A stretch of DNA of 64,000 nt from Culex pipiens pallens (Eukaryota > Arthropoda > Insecta > Diptera > Culicidae). Position 1 is the first letter of the stretch, and every line of letters begins with the position of its first letter. Below the pieces are notes generated by a model that did not search any database, was not told the origin of the DNA, and saw nothing but the letters and a program-made list of their open reading frames with translations. Shown here piece after piece: positions 1 to 12,110 of the stretch. The position numbers were made by a program, and so were the translations under genes. The stretch covers positions 214,951,611-215,015,610 of the forward strand of contig NC_068938.1 in assembly GCF_016801865.2 (NCBI RefSeq), in the 5' to 3' direction.

Positions 1-1642
1 AGTCAAATTTGAATGGTTGATTGCCTGTCTTTTTTTCAATATTGAATTTCAAAATTCTAAATCACTTAAGAATAGTTTAAAGGTCATACTAAAGCTTAGC
101 AATAAAAAATAAGACAAAGAAAAAAAATGTTTTCGTGATTCGATTATCCGAAGTGAAATTTTGCCAAGGCCTTCAGATAATTGAGTCTAGACTGTTTTTT
201 GAACAAACTGCCCTTAATTGATTTTTTACAACCTTGCTATTTAGTTCTTCAAAGATATTATTTTTGTTCATTATCAAGTAATTTTTAATATATTTCACAT
301 TTCAAAAATTCCAAGTGTAGATATGGGTATTTGGCGCCGTCGCTTCATGCCGTATTCAAACCGTTAGGAGTCCAGGGCGGTGAAGTCCTTTAAGTTAAAA
401 GGAAGGCACTGGTGGTTGGTACTAGAAATAATGGCTGCCAGTTAAAAGTCAACTTCGTTTCACATTTCAACGAATTGTGAAATTTATTTTTCTGGTGTAA
501 TTTTACAATTAAATAATTGATCCTGACAAATATAAGTTGAAGTTGAGTATTTTTATTGTAAAATTTTCAAATTTTAACAAAATATCGCATCGTAGAAAAT
601 ACTTGATTTTTTTTAACACTCTAATTTTTGTTATTGGCAAAATGGTTTCCATACGAAGTGAAATTGTGTATGCATTTTCACTTTACTTGAACTGTTTTTG
701 TATAATACTACAACTTTCATAATATACCGTAATTCTTCGGAAAAACTAAAATTTAAAAAAAAATCCCGTATATTTTATATTAAAAATACTAAAATTTTGA
801 CTCAACGATGCAAAATTATGAATTCATTTTAAATTTGTAAAGTAATTTTGTGAAATGTTATTTTTATCACAAATTACTGTATTTTTTCGAAAACAATCCA
901 ATTTCAATTATTTGCAGTATGGGTTTTATAGGAAGCGAAATGTTGCATGTATTTTAACTTAATTCTCGTTTGTAAACACTAAAATTGATACAAAATTACA
1001 TAAATTAAAAATTTCGTGTTCTTTCATTTAAATTTGAATATTTTTTAAATAATATGCTATTTTGAGAAAACTTTAGTTTATTTTAAACAAAACTCTAATA
1101 AAGTGGAATTTATAACTAAATTTTAATTCGTTTGTTACCCATAATGCAAGTTATAAAATAAGTCAAGTATTTTCGAAAAAATACGGTTTTTTTGTGAAAA
1201 TTGTAGTATATTATAAAAAAAATGCTAACAAAATGACACTGCATAAAAAACATAGCCTCTTTTGATACTCATATTGCGGATTTTGAGAATTTGAGTATTT
1301 TCGAAAAAAAAAAACTGTCCCAATATTAAAAAATAAAACTATCATGAAGTGAAAATGCATACAAAATGTCGCTTCGTTTAAAAATAAAATTAAAAAATAA
1401 ATGAGTACCATCATTAGGGGTGACACTTGGTCTTGGAGGTGAGTTTGGGTTATACAAAGTCGTGCTTTTTTGTATGCTGTGTATTTTTCATACGTTGTGT
1501 TGGTATATGACAAACAAAACTCTAAAAATGTGTTTTTTTTTTTTTAAATTTCACATCTCTTTTGAAACTCATACTGCGAATTATACAAATTTGAGAATTT
1601 TCAAAAAATAAGGAATTTTGTTAATATTTTGAGTATTTATGC
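1..1642. other. AT-rich intron upstream of exon A, degenerate repeats
   Basis: No coding sequence is supported here. The stretch consists of degenerate, loosely repeated segments around a motif like GTGAAATTTTGTATGCATTT followed by TTCACTTTA, for example near 651-690, 930-960 and, reversed, 1350-1375. The same motif recurs near 21715-21750 and 25830-25865, so it is an old dispersed or tandem repeat. Because exon A starts mid-protein (NFPDISN follows a VCPQ-type block in other neuroligins), this stretch is most likely intronic. Confidence 0.6.
315..440. repeat. Unclassified GC-richer block, possible retroelement fragment
   Basis: A block containing GGCGCCGTCGCTTCATGCCG and GTCCAGGGCGGTGAAGTCC is abruptly more GC-rich than its surroundings. 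It looks like a piece of an untranslated retroelement end, but I recognise no boundary repeats or coding sequence. Confidence 0.25.
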
Positions 1643-1669
1643 TTTGAAACTTTATACTATATCATCTAA

Positions 1670-2459
1670 GAGTGCTACTACTGTATTTTTGGCTGAGATC
1701 TATGCTATTTTAGAATGTGCATCAGCATGTCTGAAGAGAAACTATAGGCATTCTACAATCTGTATTTTCTCTGATAGTCAAGCTGCTTTGAATGCTCTTA
1801 ATTCATCCAAATGCCAATCTAGATTGGTTTGGGAGTGTGTGATTCTTCTGAAAAAACTGGGTAATATAAATCGAGTATTTTTGTACTGGGTTCCAGGGCA
1901 CTGCGGGGTTGAAGGGAATGAAAAGGCCGATTTTCTTGCTAGGAAAGGCTCAGATGACCTTTTTGCTGGTCCGGAGCCATTCTGTGGAGTGTCGAAATGC
2001 GTTTTGAAAATGGAAATTACAAAATGGGAAAATTCCATGATACAACAGAATTGGATTTCCTCGAAATCTGCAAAACAATCCAAGTTGTTTATCACCCCTA
2101 GCAAACAGAAAACGTCGCGAATACTTGGTCTGAATAAACGGTCACTAAACATATACATTGGATTAATTACAGGACATTGCCCATCACGGTATCACTTGAA
2201 AAAGCTAACGCGAAGTCAAACTGATATCTGTAGGCTCTGTGACTGTGAAGTAGAAACTTCAAAGCACTTACTGTGTGAGTGTGGTGCACTGATTTCAAAA
2301 AGAATTAAATTTTTCAATAAAGGGACTCTAACTCCCTCAGAAATTTATTTAGAAAATCCCACTTCGGTTGTTGACTTCATTCTTGAAGCAATGCCAAACT
2401 GGGGTATATCGCATCCTCAGTCAGTGGCGGTCACCCTAAATGGTGACTCGTCACCCTGA
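1670..2459 (+). pseudogene. LINE RNase H domain plus C-terminal zinc-knuckle remnant
   Basis: An open frame of 276 codons from an ATG at 1629 to the TGA at 2457-2459 spans the insertion boundary, so about its first 14 codons are host target DNA. RNase H catalytic residues visible in this frame are E23 (FLAEIYAI), D49 (FSDSQAA), H91 (VPGHCG) and D101 (EGNEKAD). The first catalytic Asp, which should lie upstream, was removed by the 5' truncation. A CRLC...HLLC cysteine/histidine cluster lies near residues 211-228, as in I-type LINE ORF2 C-termini. The frame has no internal stop, which suggests a fairly recent insertion, but the piece cannot be an active polymerase. Confidence 0.85.
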
Positions 2460-2649
2460 AAATATGCGACAGTAATTAGGGGTACACTACAATAGATCAA
2501 CTAAATGGTCGCAGTAGTCTTAAGTCCCACAAAAAAAAAAAAAAAAAAAAAAAAAAAGAGTGCTAGGCGTCATCTAACCTAAGGCACTCTCCAGGATCCC
2601 TTCGAAAGATTGGCTGCGCTAGAGTCTGATTAGATTAGATTAGATTAGA
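1670..2649 (+). mobile_element. 5'-truncated non-LTR retrotransposon (I/LOA-type), 27-bp TSD
   Basis: A 980-bp insertion is bounded by a perfect 27-bp direct repeat at 1643-1669 and 2650-2676 (starting TTTGAAACTTTATACTATAT), which is a target-site duplication. The insert carries an RNase H domain and a CCHC-like tail, then a short 3' UTR, a poly(A) run near 2530-2556, and a terminal run of TGATTAGATTAGATTAGATT type at about 2629-2649. An RNase H domain downstream of reverse transcriptase and a simple-repeat 3' tail are typical of I- and LOA-group LINEs. Everything 5' of the RNase H domain is missing, as is usual for target-primed reverse transcription that stops early. Confidence 0.88.
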
Positions 2650-2676
2650 TTTGAAACTTTATACTATATCATCTAA

Positions 2677-2984
2677 ACATATGTTCTAAGCGAAAGCGAA
2701 AGCTTTGAAAATTCAACCTGATTTGGCTGGATTAAGTTCTATTAGAAATATTTTAAAAATGAGTTATTGTCGATAGATTTTCGTTATCTTGCTTAGTTTT
2801 GTTTAATTTTTTCTTAAATAACAATGTGAGCCGGACATAATTTTTACAAAAAAAAAAAAAAAGATATGCCTTGAAAAAGGTTATGATCAACACTTGAGTG
2901 ATCATAATTTTTGATAAGTTGGTCAGATCTCCAATCTTTTGGACGCGTCGAATAGGTCTTTCAAATACCTTTCTTAAAAATGTT
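2677..2984. other. Intronic stretch, nothing recognised
   Basis: AT-rich sequence with a poly(A) run near 2850. No supported gene or repeat structure. Confidence 0.5.
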
Positions 2985-3105
2985 GGGCCATCCATAAACC
3001 ACATCGACACTTTAGGGGAGGGGGGGAGGGGGGGGGAGAGGTTGGTGATTACAAATAAGATTTTGTTGAATGGAAAATGGTCTCAAAGAGGGGGGGGGGG
3101 GTCAG
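2985..3105. repeat. Half of a GGCCATCCATAAACCAC-type element with G-runs
   Basis: It begins GGGCCATCCATAAACCAC and runs into G-rich tracts at about 3014-3041 and 3089-3102, with up to twelve consecutive G. To my knowledge, elements that start this way and end in the inverse sequence are common in insect genomes. The expected inverse end is absent, so this is a partial copy. The G-runs could form G-quadruplexes on the + strand. Confidence 0.45.
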
Positions 3106-3850
3106 AAACCACTGCCATTTCCCGTTACGCAACTGTCAACAATCGAGACACTTGATATTTCATGGAAATTTAAGGTCATTTCGACGCTGTCGTGCTAACT
3201 TGTCGTATGTCGCTTTTTGACGTTCTGAATAAACAAAAATGAAAGCACGCAATGTAAACAATAACAAACACGTTTTGTTTGGTTGACCATTCTGTGCATT
3301 GTCCTGAAGTTTGGTTAAATTTGGTTGCTGGAGTCCCGAGTTATAATTACAAATGTTTACGGTAGTCGAGCTCGTACCTGTGTCAAACGCGTTCTGACCT
3401 GAAATCCCTTTGGCCAATTGTCGCACTTACATCAAGATTGAAACTTCTTTCACATGAAAAGTGACAAAAATGCGCGGAGTTTTTTAGCTTTTTATGGAAT
3501 ACCTCAGGATTGAAATCAAATTTTGAGATTCTGTGAAGGTCAAAAGGGGAGGCATTGTGAGCTGCACAAAATGGAATTCTTAACTCAATTTGGCCCAAAA
3601 TTCACGTTCGACAAGTTAGCACGACAGTGACGATTTGCAAATAAAGATATTTTTAAATTTCTTGTTTTAATTCTTACTTTCCAGGGTAATTTCCTAGAGT
3701 TTGACCATGTTCTACAAAATTTTAGAGCAGCCAATCACATTTTTTTATGGACATCACAATGGGGTTTGCTTGTAATCATGAGGTATCGCAATTTCACAAA
3801 AAAGTATGAGAAAGTTGGTCGTGGCCGAACAAAGAAAAACGCAAAAAGGC
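3106..3850 (+). repeat. Divergent copy of the 52.4-53.4 kb repeat, split by a MITE
   Basis: 3106-3180 and 3634-3850 match, in order and with clear divergence, sequence at about 52735-53050. Shared landmarks are CCATTT(T)CC(C)GTTAC, the ATGGGAAATTTAA-like block, CCAGGGTAATTT / GCAGGGTTATTT, TGTTCTACAAA and GGGGTTTGCTT. The continuity of the two halves across the insertion shows where the MITE landed. Confidence 0.6.
3184..3631. mobile_element. MITE with CTGTCGTGCTAACTTGTCG inverted ends
   Basis: The left end (3186 onward) reads GCTGTCGTGCTAACTTGTCG and the right end (3609-3628) is its inverse with one mismatch, giving 20-bp terminal inverted repeats (TIRs). The element is about 445 bp and has no coding sequence. 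It interrupts an older repeat, so it is a genuine insertion. The TSD is short and ambiguous: GAC at 3183-3185 and 3629-3631, or CGA if the ends are shifted by one or two bases. Superfamily not assigned. Confidence 0.7.
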
Positions 3851-4061
3851 ACCAGCTTCTTTAAAAAAATCTTTTGCTTTTCAAACCAAGTTATAAAAAG
3901 CTTAATGGGAAGAAATCAAGCAGGGTTCTCTCAAAAGCTTTGTCAAAAAAGTTGTTTAAAAAATTAAAAACAGCATATTGCCAAATTAACCCGTCAACCA
4001 TATGAGAATTTCCTCATATAATATGCTTTGATTTTCAATAAATAATCTTTCTTCTCCGCAG
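3851..4061 (+). other. Intron 3' end before exon A
   Basis: AT-rich intron tail ending in CTTTCTTCTCCGCAG, a good polypyrimidine tract and acceptor for the exon at 4062. Confidence 0.75.
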
Positions 4062-4203
4062 AACTTCCCCGACATCTCGAACCGCACGGTGGCGCTCGCG
4101 TCGATGCCCAAGGGCCGCTACCAGCACCTGAAGCGCCTCCAGCCACTGCTGGCCAACCAGTCCGAGGATTGCCTCACGCTCAACATTTACGTGCCCGGCA
4201 GCG
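4062..4203 (+). CDS. Nlg: Neuroligin internal exon A (start of visible coding part)
   Basis: This exon encodes 47 residues plus one base, beginning NFPDISNRT and ending SEDCLTLNIYVPGS. SEDCL.LN(I/V)YVP is the signature near the N-terminus of the alpha/beta-hydrolase domain of carboxylesterases and neuroligins, and its Cys forms the first disulfide in the family. Two N-glycosylation sequons (NRT, NQS) are visible. The exon follows a pyrimidine tract and an AG at 4060-4061, and ends at a GTAAGT donor at 4204. Incoming phase is 0 and outgoing phase is 1. It is GC-rich against an AT-rich intron, and the reading joins in frame to the exon at 41942. The junction lies where vertebrate neuroligins carry alternative splice site A. 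Neuroligins are postsynaptic membrane adhesion proteins that bind neurexin. The paralogue number among insect neuroligins cannot be settled from this part. Confidence 0.93.
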
Positions 4204-6590
4204 GTAAGTCCGATCAAGAAGCAGCAGCAGCAGCGAGAATTCCCGGGAAGTGATATCATTAGCACAATTTAGGTTCCCGAAACGAGTACCGGTGAAGCTC
4301 GCTCTCTATCTCTCATTAGTCACTTCTGGGAAATGTGGAAATGTGGGCACGCTTTGGTTGTGCCATGTTTTCCAATTAAAATCGAGAAATCGAGTAGTTT
4401 CGAGTTCAGGGGGGGAAGTGTTTCGAAGTACCACAGATTAGCCAATTTGAGAGCTGCTGCTTGTGAGGCAAAACGTTGTAAACAACTTTGCGCTTGAAAG
4501 CTTTGTAGAAGTAGAAGCTTTTAGTGAAGCTTTCGCCCAGGGTCTCGCAGAACATCGTGAACGATGAGGATTATAAGAAACGCTAATGGGTTTCGAGGTT
4601 AACAGCAAGGCTTAACCCCTTTGAGAGGGAGACTGGGTTGTTTTCGCTGAAATTCAGAGAAGTCCCGCAGTGGCTGTAAACTATTTGAATAAGTGTTTAG
4701 CAAAGAGGAGAGTCAATTTTTAACTAAGAATTATCTTGATTGTAATGTTGTCAAAATAAAAAAAAGACTTTCTCAGATAAAAATCATTCATTTTTGGAAA
4801 ATTCTTAAATTTAATATTTTAAAAACCTTCAAACTTCTTCCCGTTCCATTTCAAGCAAATCAATAACCACAAAACACCATATTGATTTGTCGGAACAGCT
4901 TTCGCCATCAAATCCGGGCACGATTAAATCTTCAAGCTCAGTCCCGTGAAGCATTTATTGCCCTTGTTTGCTTGAGGTAAACCGTTGAGAACACGCTTCG
5001 GTTGCGAAGGAAAACCCCGGCCCCTTCCATTTTCCAGCGGTTTTCCCTCCTCCCCGCATCATCCAACAAAATGGAAATCGGCTCCTTTTGTGAGCGCGTA
5101 TTCCTTCCATAATGCAGAGGCGTATAAATTTATGTATTTTCACCTACAAACTTCGCTCCACATTTGAGATAACAATTCCAAGCCCATGTGAACGGGAGCT
5201 TGATGTTTGCCATTTGGGCAAATATTATTTCAATCGAAACACGCTTTCAAACATATAAACACATGCGAATTTCCACGAATCTTGCTTTATCCCGGTTGGA
5301 AAATCCGGAAAATCTCGTGGAAAACCCCCTTCAATCAAAGTCGAATCCGACCAGGGATTGTACAAACCATTTTTTACGAGGAGTGAGTTTTTCAAATATT
5401 CATGAAATCGGCCGGAATCGAAAAGTAAAAGTTTTCCATTTATTTTCCACTTTTCGCACCGTTCACGGTGGCCGAATTGGCAAAATTATATCCGCGAGGG
5501 AGGGCTGGCATGAAAAAAAAGAAAAATCAGCGAGAAAACTTTTTCTCAACAAATAAAAAACCGGAAACTTTGTGGGGTAAAGTCGGATGAAATAAAATAT
5601 TGACGAACTCTTCTTAAACGGGGATCATAATTTGCGCGCCCGATGACCACTTCACGGCGGGGGAGGAAATTATGGCTGACTTGTGTTTGAGGTTTGACCC
5701 AATTTTAAGCTGACCGTGATTAACTTTTGCGAGAACCTTTTTCTCTCTCTCAATTATGATTGTTTAACTTTCACAACTCTTCAAATTTTATGAAATATTA
5801 AAAACGAGAAGCATGTTTTGATGCCTCGCCTTAATTTTATTCAATTTAATTTTTCAATTACTGCGCTGACAACGGCCTCAAAAAAAAAACGTCTAATTTC
5901 GTCCAATCATCCAACCATCCATCTTGCTCCAAATGTTTCACTAATTAAATTATTCACAAAAAGGCGTCACAAGAGCGCGTCAACGGATGGCGAGTTGTTT
6001 GTGAAATTTACCCTCCCCTCCGTGTAAGATGGCTTAAAGCTTCAACCCCTCAAAGCTTTTCCCTGATAGACTCGGCGCAAAATTGAATTTTTCATCTTGC
6101 CATATTTATTCGGTTAGACGTAATTTAATTTTCGCTTTTGACACAAATTTATGCAAAACACACAGCAAATGACGACGACGGCAGCAACAGCAGTGACATC
6201 AGCCCGGGAAAATCTGTCCAATTCAGTTTGCGGGTTTTGGAAAAATGAAAATGGAAGGTGGGAGGAGGGGGAGGAAGGATGTCATACATACTCATAACCC
6301 CTCGTGGTGCATTGAATGTGGGAGTTTTTTTTTGCGCCAAAAATGGTTTGCATGGAAATTTATTTAAAAACGGATACTTTCCCACTTATGTTGCGGAATT
6401 GCTTCTTCCTAACTTGATTGGATGTGCAATTTTTGGTGTGCGGATATGAAGCTGTGATCGGTAATTTATCAATAAACACGGAAGGCTTGAAAAATAATAA
6501 AAAAAAGGAAACAAACTGAAAAAACCAAGCTAACAACGAATAACAATATAAAAACCTATTCAAAAATCACAATTAAAAATAAACAATCCA
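4204..6590. other. Intronic stretch without recognised elements
   Basis: Moderately AT-rich, with small homopolymer runs and a CAGCAG run near 4221. Short open frames such as 5188-5556 have no recognisable domain or coding bias and look like chance. Confidence 0.5.
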
Positions 6591-8170
6591 ACTAAAATAC
6601 TAAAATACTAAAATACTAAAATACTAAAATACTAAAATACTAAAATACTAAAATACTAAAATACTAAAATACTAAAATACTAAAATACTAAAATACTAAA
6701 ATACTAAAATACTAAAATACTAAAATACAAAAATACTAAAATACTAAAATACTAAAATACTAAAATACTAAAATACTAAAATACTAAAATACTAAAATAC
6801 TAAAATACTAAAATACTAAAATACTAAAATACTAAAATACTAAAATACTAAAATACTAAAATACTAAAATACTAAAATACTAAAATACTAAAATACTAAA
6901 ATACTAAAATACTAAAATACTAAAATACTAAAATACTAAAATACTAAAAAACTAAAATACTAAAATACTAAAATACTAAAATACTAAAATACTAAAATAC
7001 TAAAATACTAAAATACTAAAATACTAAAATACTAAAATACTAAAATACTAAAATACTAAAATACTAAAATACTAAAATACTAAAATACTAAAATACAAAA
7101 ATACAAAAATACAAAAATACAAAAATACAAAAATACAAAAATACAAAAATACAAAAATACTAAAATACTAAAATACTAAAATACTAAAATACTAAAATAC
7201 TAAAATACAAAAATACAAAAATACTAAAATACTAAAATACTAAAATACAAAAATACTAAAATACTAAAATACAAAAATACTAAAATACTAAAATACTAAA
7301 ATACTAAAATACTAAAATACTAAAATACTAAAATACTAAAATACTAAAATACTAAAATACTAAAATACTAAAATACTAAAATACTAAAATACTAAAATAC
7401 TAAAATACTAAAATACTAAAATACTAAAATACTAAAATACTAAAATACTAAAATACTAAAATACTAAAATACTAAAATACTAAAATACTAAAATACTAAA
7501 ATACTAAAATACTAAAATACTAAAATACTAAAATACTAAAATACTAAAATACTAAAATACTAAAATACTAAAATACTAAAATACTAAAATACTAAAATAC
7601 TAAAATACTAAAATACTAAAATACTAAAATACTAAAATACTAAAATACTAAAATACTAAAATACTAAAATACTAAAATACTAAAATACTAAAATACTAAA
7701 ATACTAAAATACTAAAATACTAAAATACTAAAATACTAAAATACTAAAATACTAAAAAACTAAAATACTAAAATACTGAAATACTAAAATACTAAAATAC
7801 TAAAATACTAAAATACTAAAATACTAAAATACTAAAATACTAAAATACTAAAATACTAAAATACTAAAATACTAAAATACTAAAATACTAAAATACTAAA
7901 ATACTAAAATACTAAAATACTAAAATACTAAAATACTAAAATACTAAAATACTAAAATACTAAAATACTAAAATACTAAAATACTAAAATACTAAAATAC
8001 TAAAATACTAAAATACTAAAATACTAAAATACTAAAATACTAAAATACTAAAATACTAAAATACTAAAATACTAAAATACTAAAATACTAAAATACTAAA
8101 ATACTAAAATACTAAAATACTAAAATACTAAAATACTAAAATACTAAAATACTAAAATACTAAAATACTA
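6591..8170. repeat. Octamer tandem array (ACTAAAAT)n
   Basis: About 1580 bp of an 8-bp unit, roughly 197 copies and nearly pure. Variant units (ATACAAAA) cluster at about 7093-7165 and 7205-7275, and single changes occur near 6728, 6950, 7755 and 7778. Clustering of one variant suggests local unit-by-unit expansion. No coding role is likely. Confidence 0.95.
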
Positions 8171-8180
8171 CAAAAAAAAT

Positions 8181-8410
8181 GTTTTTTTGTGTTTTGTGTT
8201 TTGGTTTTTGGTTTTTTGTTTTTTGTTCTTTGTTTTTTGTTTTTTGTTTTTTGTTTTTTGTTTTTTGTTTTTTGTTTTTTGTTTTTTGTTTTTTGTTTTT
8301 TGTTTTTTGTTTTTTGTTTTTTGTTTTTTGTTTTTTGTTTTTTGTTTTTTGTTTTTTGGTTTTTTGTTTTTTGTTTTTTTGTTTTTTGGTTTTTTGTTTT
8401 TTGTTTTTTA
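8181..8410. repeat. Heptamer tandem array (GTTTTTT)n
   Basis: About 230 bp, roughly 30 copies of a 7-bp unit, immediately after the octamer array. Open frames through it in several phases are low-complexity artefacts. The unit is the reverse complement of the unit in the array at 30531-31076. Confidence 0.93.
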
Positions 8411-10414
8411 CTAATATTCTGAAAGTTTTAAGCTTATATTTTAAAAGCATTGAAATTTAATATTAAAATTGCTTGACACCTTTAAATTTTTTATCATCTT
8501 CAAGTGCTGCACGTGCTCCAGCACCTTCCACGATTGCCTCCACCGATATAATAAATGCAATAAATACGTCAACATTTTCCCTCGACCTCCCCTCTCACCA
8601 CCACAACAACCAACGCCCCGGATGTTAGATGAAACTGCGGTGGTTGCTGCTCCGGGGAAAACCCCCAGCGAAAAAAAAAAATCATCTGGAAGCGTTCGTC
8701 GATGATGAAAAATGACTTTCGGAATTACTTCCTTCCTCGAGAGGACTGCGGGGGAGCACCACCACCGACACCAGCAGCAAAAATAAAACAACTTTGGAAA
8801 CATGCTTTTTCCCCTTGGGAAGCTTCATTTGAGCGATTCAATCGATTTAGAAAGGGGGAGGAATGAGAGTTTGAGGTTGTGTTGCCTTGGAGCAAAACAT
8901 GACTTTTCCGGGAACCGGTAAAAGTACGATGGAAGCAGATAAAAATTACGTTGAAATTTTCAGTTTGCGTCGGGATGTTTGCACATGTTGAGTGATTCAA
9001 TTTGGGGCTGGGCACTCCCTGAAGTGATGCAAATTTGAGTTTTTTCTGTGAAAAGTAATTTTTTGAATTTGAAATGATACAAACATTTTCAAATTTAATT
9101 GATTCTTAAACACAAATTCCACATTTTACAGTCTCTCATCCAAATTCCATCAAAAATTTATTCCATTTTGCAATCGTTTCCCCATCCTAAATCGATCTGG
9201 CACGTCAAATCGTAAATCCGCCGTTCCGTCCCGTCTACCAATACCAGCCCCAAAATAAAAACCCATTCAGTGGCTTATTCGATATTACGAGCCATCACAC
9301 CAACACTTTTAACAGCCCGCGCGTTCATCTCTATCAAGTTTCATTGAAGCATAAAATTGACATTAACCACTTGGCTGAGCATTTGAAGGCATCAACCATC
9401 AAACACTGCTCAAAGAGAGCATTTCAAGAGTACTATTATCGCCATCAAAATCAAGATCACCATAGTGTAGTGGTGCTGCCAACCCAAACTTGTATGGGTA
9501 AAAATTAAACAAATTGACGTTAAAAGTTGCCGCAAAAGTTATCGCTCCCCGAGGGGTCATAATAATAATTTTGGGGAAATTATCACCACCCGCGCTGGTC
9601 CTGACGGCGCTGATCGTGGGGCGGAGTGAAAGCGGGTTGCAAGAATGGAACGCAGGCTGGCAGCACTGCTGGGATGTGGACTTTTCTATGATGGAGGTTG
9701 TAAAATGTCAGCAACTTGTTGTACATTTTATCGCTGTGGGGAGGATTGATGTAATGCATTAAATGGCAATGATGATGTGTGGGAAAAAATGTGTTCGGAA
9801 TTCTTTCAAATTTAGGACCTTTTTTCCTAAAAATGATGGGATGTTTAAACACTGAGAAAATGTTACTGAAATTTACTGATCTTATTGAAACCTTTTTTTA
9901 TTTTTTTAAATGGCTTCCCTTTGCTACAAATTTTGCTATTGCAAAATAAATAATTTTCTAAAAAGGTTAAGAAAATCATTAAAACCTAAACAGATAAAAT
10001 ATATGAATCTTCAACAAAAGTTTCCTTTAAAATATATTTATAACATTTCATTTGTTAATTATCCTTCAACTATGACCAAATTTGTATTTATTACAATATT
10101 TGTTTGAGTCAAGTTTTTTTTTTCGATCTGTCAACGTAAATCTAGATTTTTATTTTTCAATCAATTGCAAAACAATAAACAATCAAACTGCATACCATGG
10201 TTTCAAAATTTCAATAAAATATATTATACACCAAAGCAGTTGTCCTTCGTTCATTATTTTTTCTGTAAATTAAAGTTTGGAAAAATAATACTTTTTTTTT
10301 GCAGCAAAACACTTTTTTTTTCTCAGTATTTTTATTTTTTGTCTTCAATCATTTTTCAAATGAACGCAGGAAAATAAAGTTTGAATTATCTTCAGTTAAC
10401 TATAGGAAGGTGAG
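8411..10414. other. Intronic stretch, no recognised elements
   Basis: Unique-looking intron sequence. 8580-8960 is relatively GC-rich, while 9850-10400 is AT-rich. No supported gene. Confidence 0.5.
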
Positions 10415-11103
10415 GCATGTAATGGGAACATTAGATGCTGAGATATCGACATTAGAAAATACTGGTTTGTTCGGTAAACACTTGCATGGCAATATCTCAG
10501 CAAGGGTCGTATCAACAAAGTTCAAAGCAGCAAAATATAGAGAATTTTCAGCCTTTTAAAAATATTTTTTTCAAAAGTGGGCAAACATATGCATTTATTT
10601 TAAAAAATGAAAAATTGCGACTATTTTCAAAAAAGTTACCTAAAAATGGCTATAACTTGAAAACGGTGCACTTTATCAAAATTTCACTGAAGTACTTTTT
10701 GATTGCAAATTTGATTTTACATCGAAAATTGAAGTTGAAAAATTTTTGCGACCAGTATTTCGATTTAAAAAAAAAAAAGTATTGATTAATTTTTTTTTAA
10801 CTCGGTCAAAGATTTTTTGCACATTCTGGAAATTTCTGAAAATTTGGCATTTGATGTCCCCTAAAACATATAAAAAAAAACAAAAAAATCAAAAATAATG
10901 TTTTTTTTTTGCAAATCAAGTTTTAGTGACAAAAAGTGAAATAAAAAATCACCATTTTTTTAACGTGTATAATTTTTTTTCAGTGTAGTCCTTATCCATA
11001 CCTATTTTCCTGTATACCGAAAGCACCACCAAAGTTTCAGCCGGATCAAAAAATACAAAAATTAAATTTAAAAAAAGACCGATTTCGTAGAGAATTGCTT
11101 TGT
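10415..11103 (-). repeat. Single arm of the GAGCAATTCTCTAC foldback family
   Basis: This is one half of a foldback seen complete elsewhere. It runs from the inner block (GCTGAGATATCGACATTAGAA) through GGTGCACTTTATCAAAATTT and AAACTTG/CAAGTTTTAGTGAC blocks to the outer end GATTTCGTAGAGAATTGCT near 11103. The mirror-image arm is missing, so it is truncated or a recombination remnant. Confidence 0.75.
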
Positions 11104-11613
11104 AAATGTGAGGAAGGCACCAACCACCTAATGATGGATTAAGATTTTTTTTTAATAAATAATAAAATTATCTTTAACTTATAAAATTCAACCAATCAAC
11201 AAATAATAAAACAAAAGCCACATTCCATCATATTAACCAAAAAAAGCCAACCCACTAAAATCAACTCTTCGTAATTTAAACATGTTTATTTTTTAACTAA
11301 AATAAACTAAGGGACACATACAGCCTAGTTCTTTTTTAAATTTCGATATTATAAATTTGATCTGATGAATGATATCAAAATACAAAAATATTGTCTTTTT
11401 TATCCATAACTTTCTCAGGTATTTTTTTTAAATTGAATGCATGTAGATTTTTTATTTTAAATTCAGACCATAACCTATTTGATTTCTTTGAATTTGTCCA
11501 TTAGCTTCTGTCAGGATTCAAGTAAGGAGAAGTGAAGTGAGGAAAATTTCAAAAATGAACCAAAATATAAAATCTTTTTTTTTATAAAAATAATAAAAAT
11601 TTAAAACATTTGC
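11104..11613. other. Intronic stretch, nothing recognised
   Basis: AT-rich sequence between two repeat elements, with no feature identified. Confidence 0.5.
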
Positions 11614-12110
11614 TTAACACTCCTCCGTCCAAGGCGGAAAAAAAGTTGGAACGCTAACTTCAACTCGCTGGTTCTCAGCCAAAACTCAACCAATCTGGTT
11701 GATTCCTTTTTCCAGAGATTTGTACGGATCTCCAGATGAGCCTAGAACTTTGCAGATCTCGATTTGATCAATCCTCTAATTACTACGACTAAATTAGTCG
11801 GAGCAACTTTTTTTCCGCATGTATTTCCGAAAAGCGACTCAAGCGGGAACATTTTTGCTACGCTGCAAAGTACAATAACTTTGCTAAATTGTTAGCAAAA
11901 CCCATAAAATTATATATCAAAATTTCCGTTATGATCTCAGGATTATGATAAGCTTCTCAAATTTCCATTATTTTCACAAAAAAAAATCACAAAACTACGT
12001 AAAACTACAGAAAAAATAAAAATGCCTCATTTTATGACTAGAACTTTATGGTAAAATAATTGATTTCATTGATTTTTTATGAAAATGTTTCAAATGATCT
12101 AAATTATATG

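Noticed and set aside
6591..8170. Possible CRISPR-like regular array
   Set aside because: Contiguous 8-bp units with no spacers in a eukaryotic intron; a plain tandem repeat.
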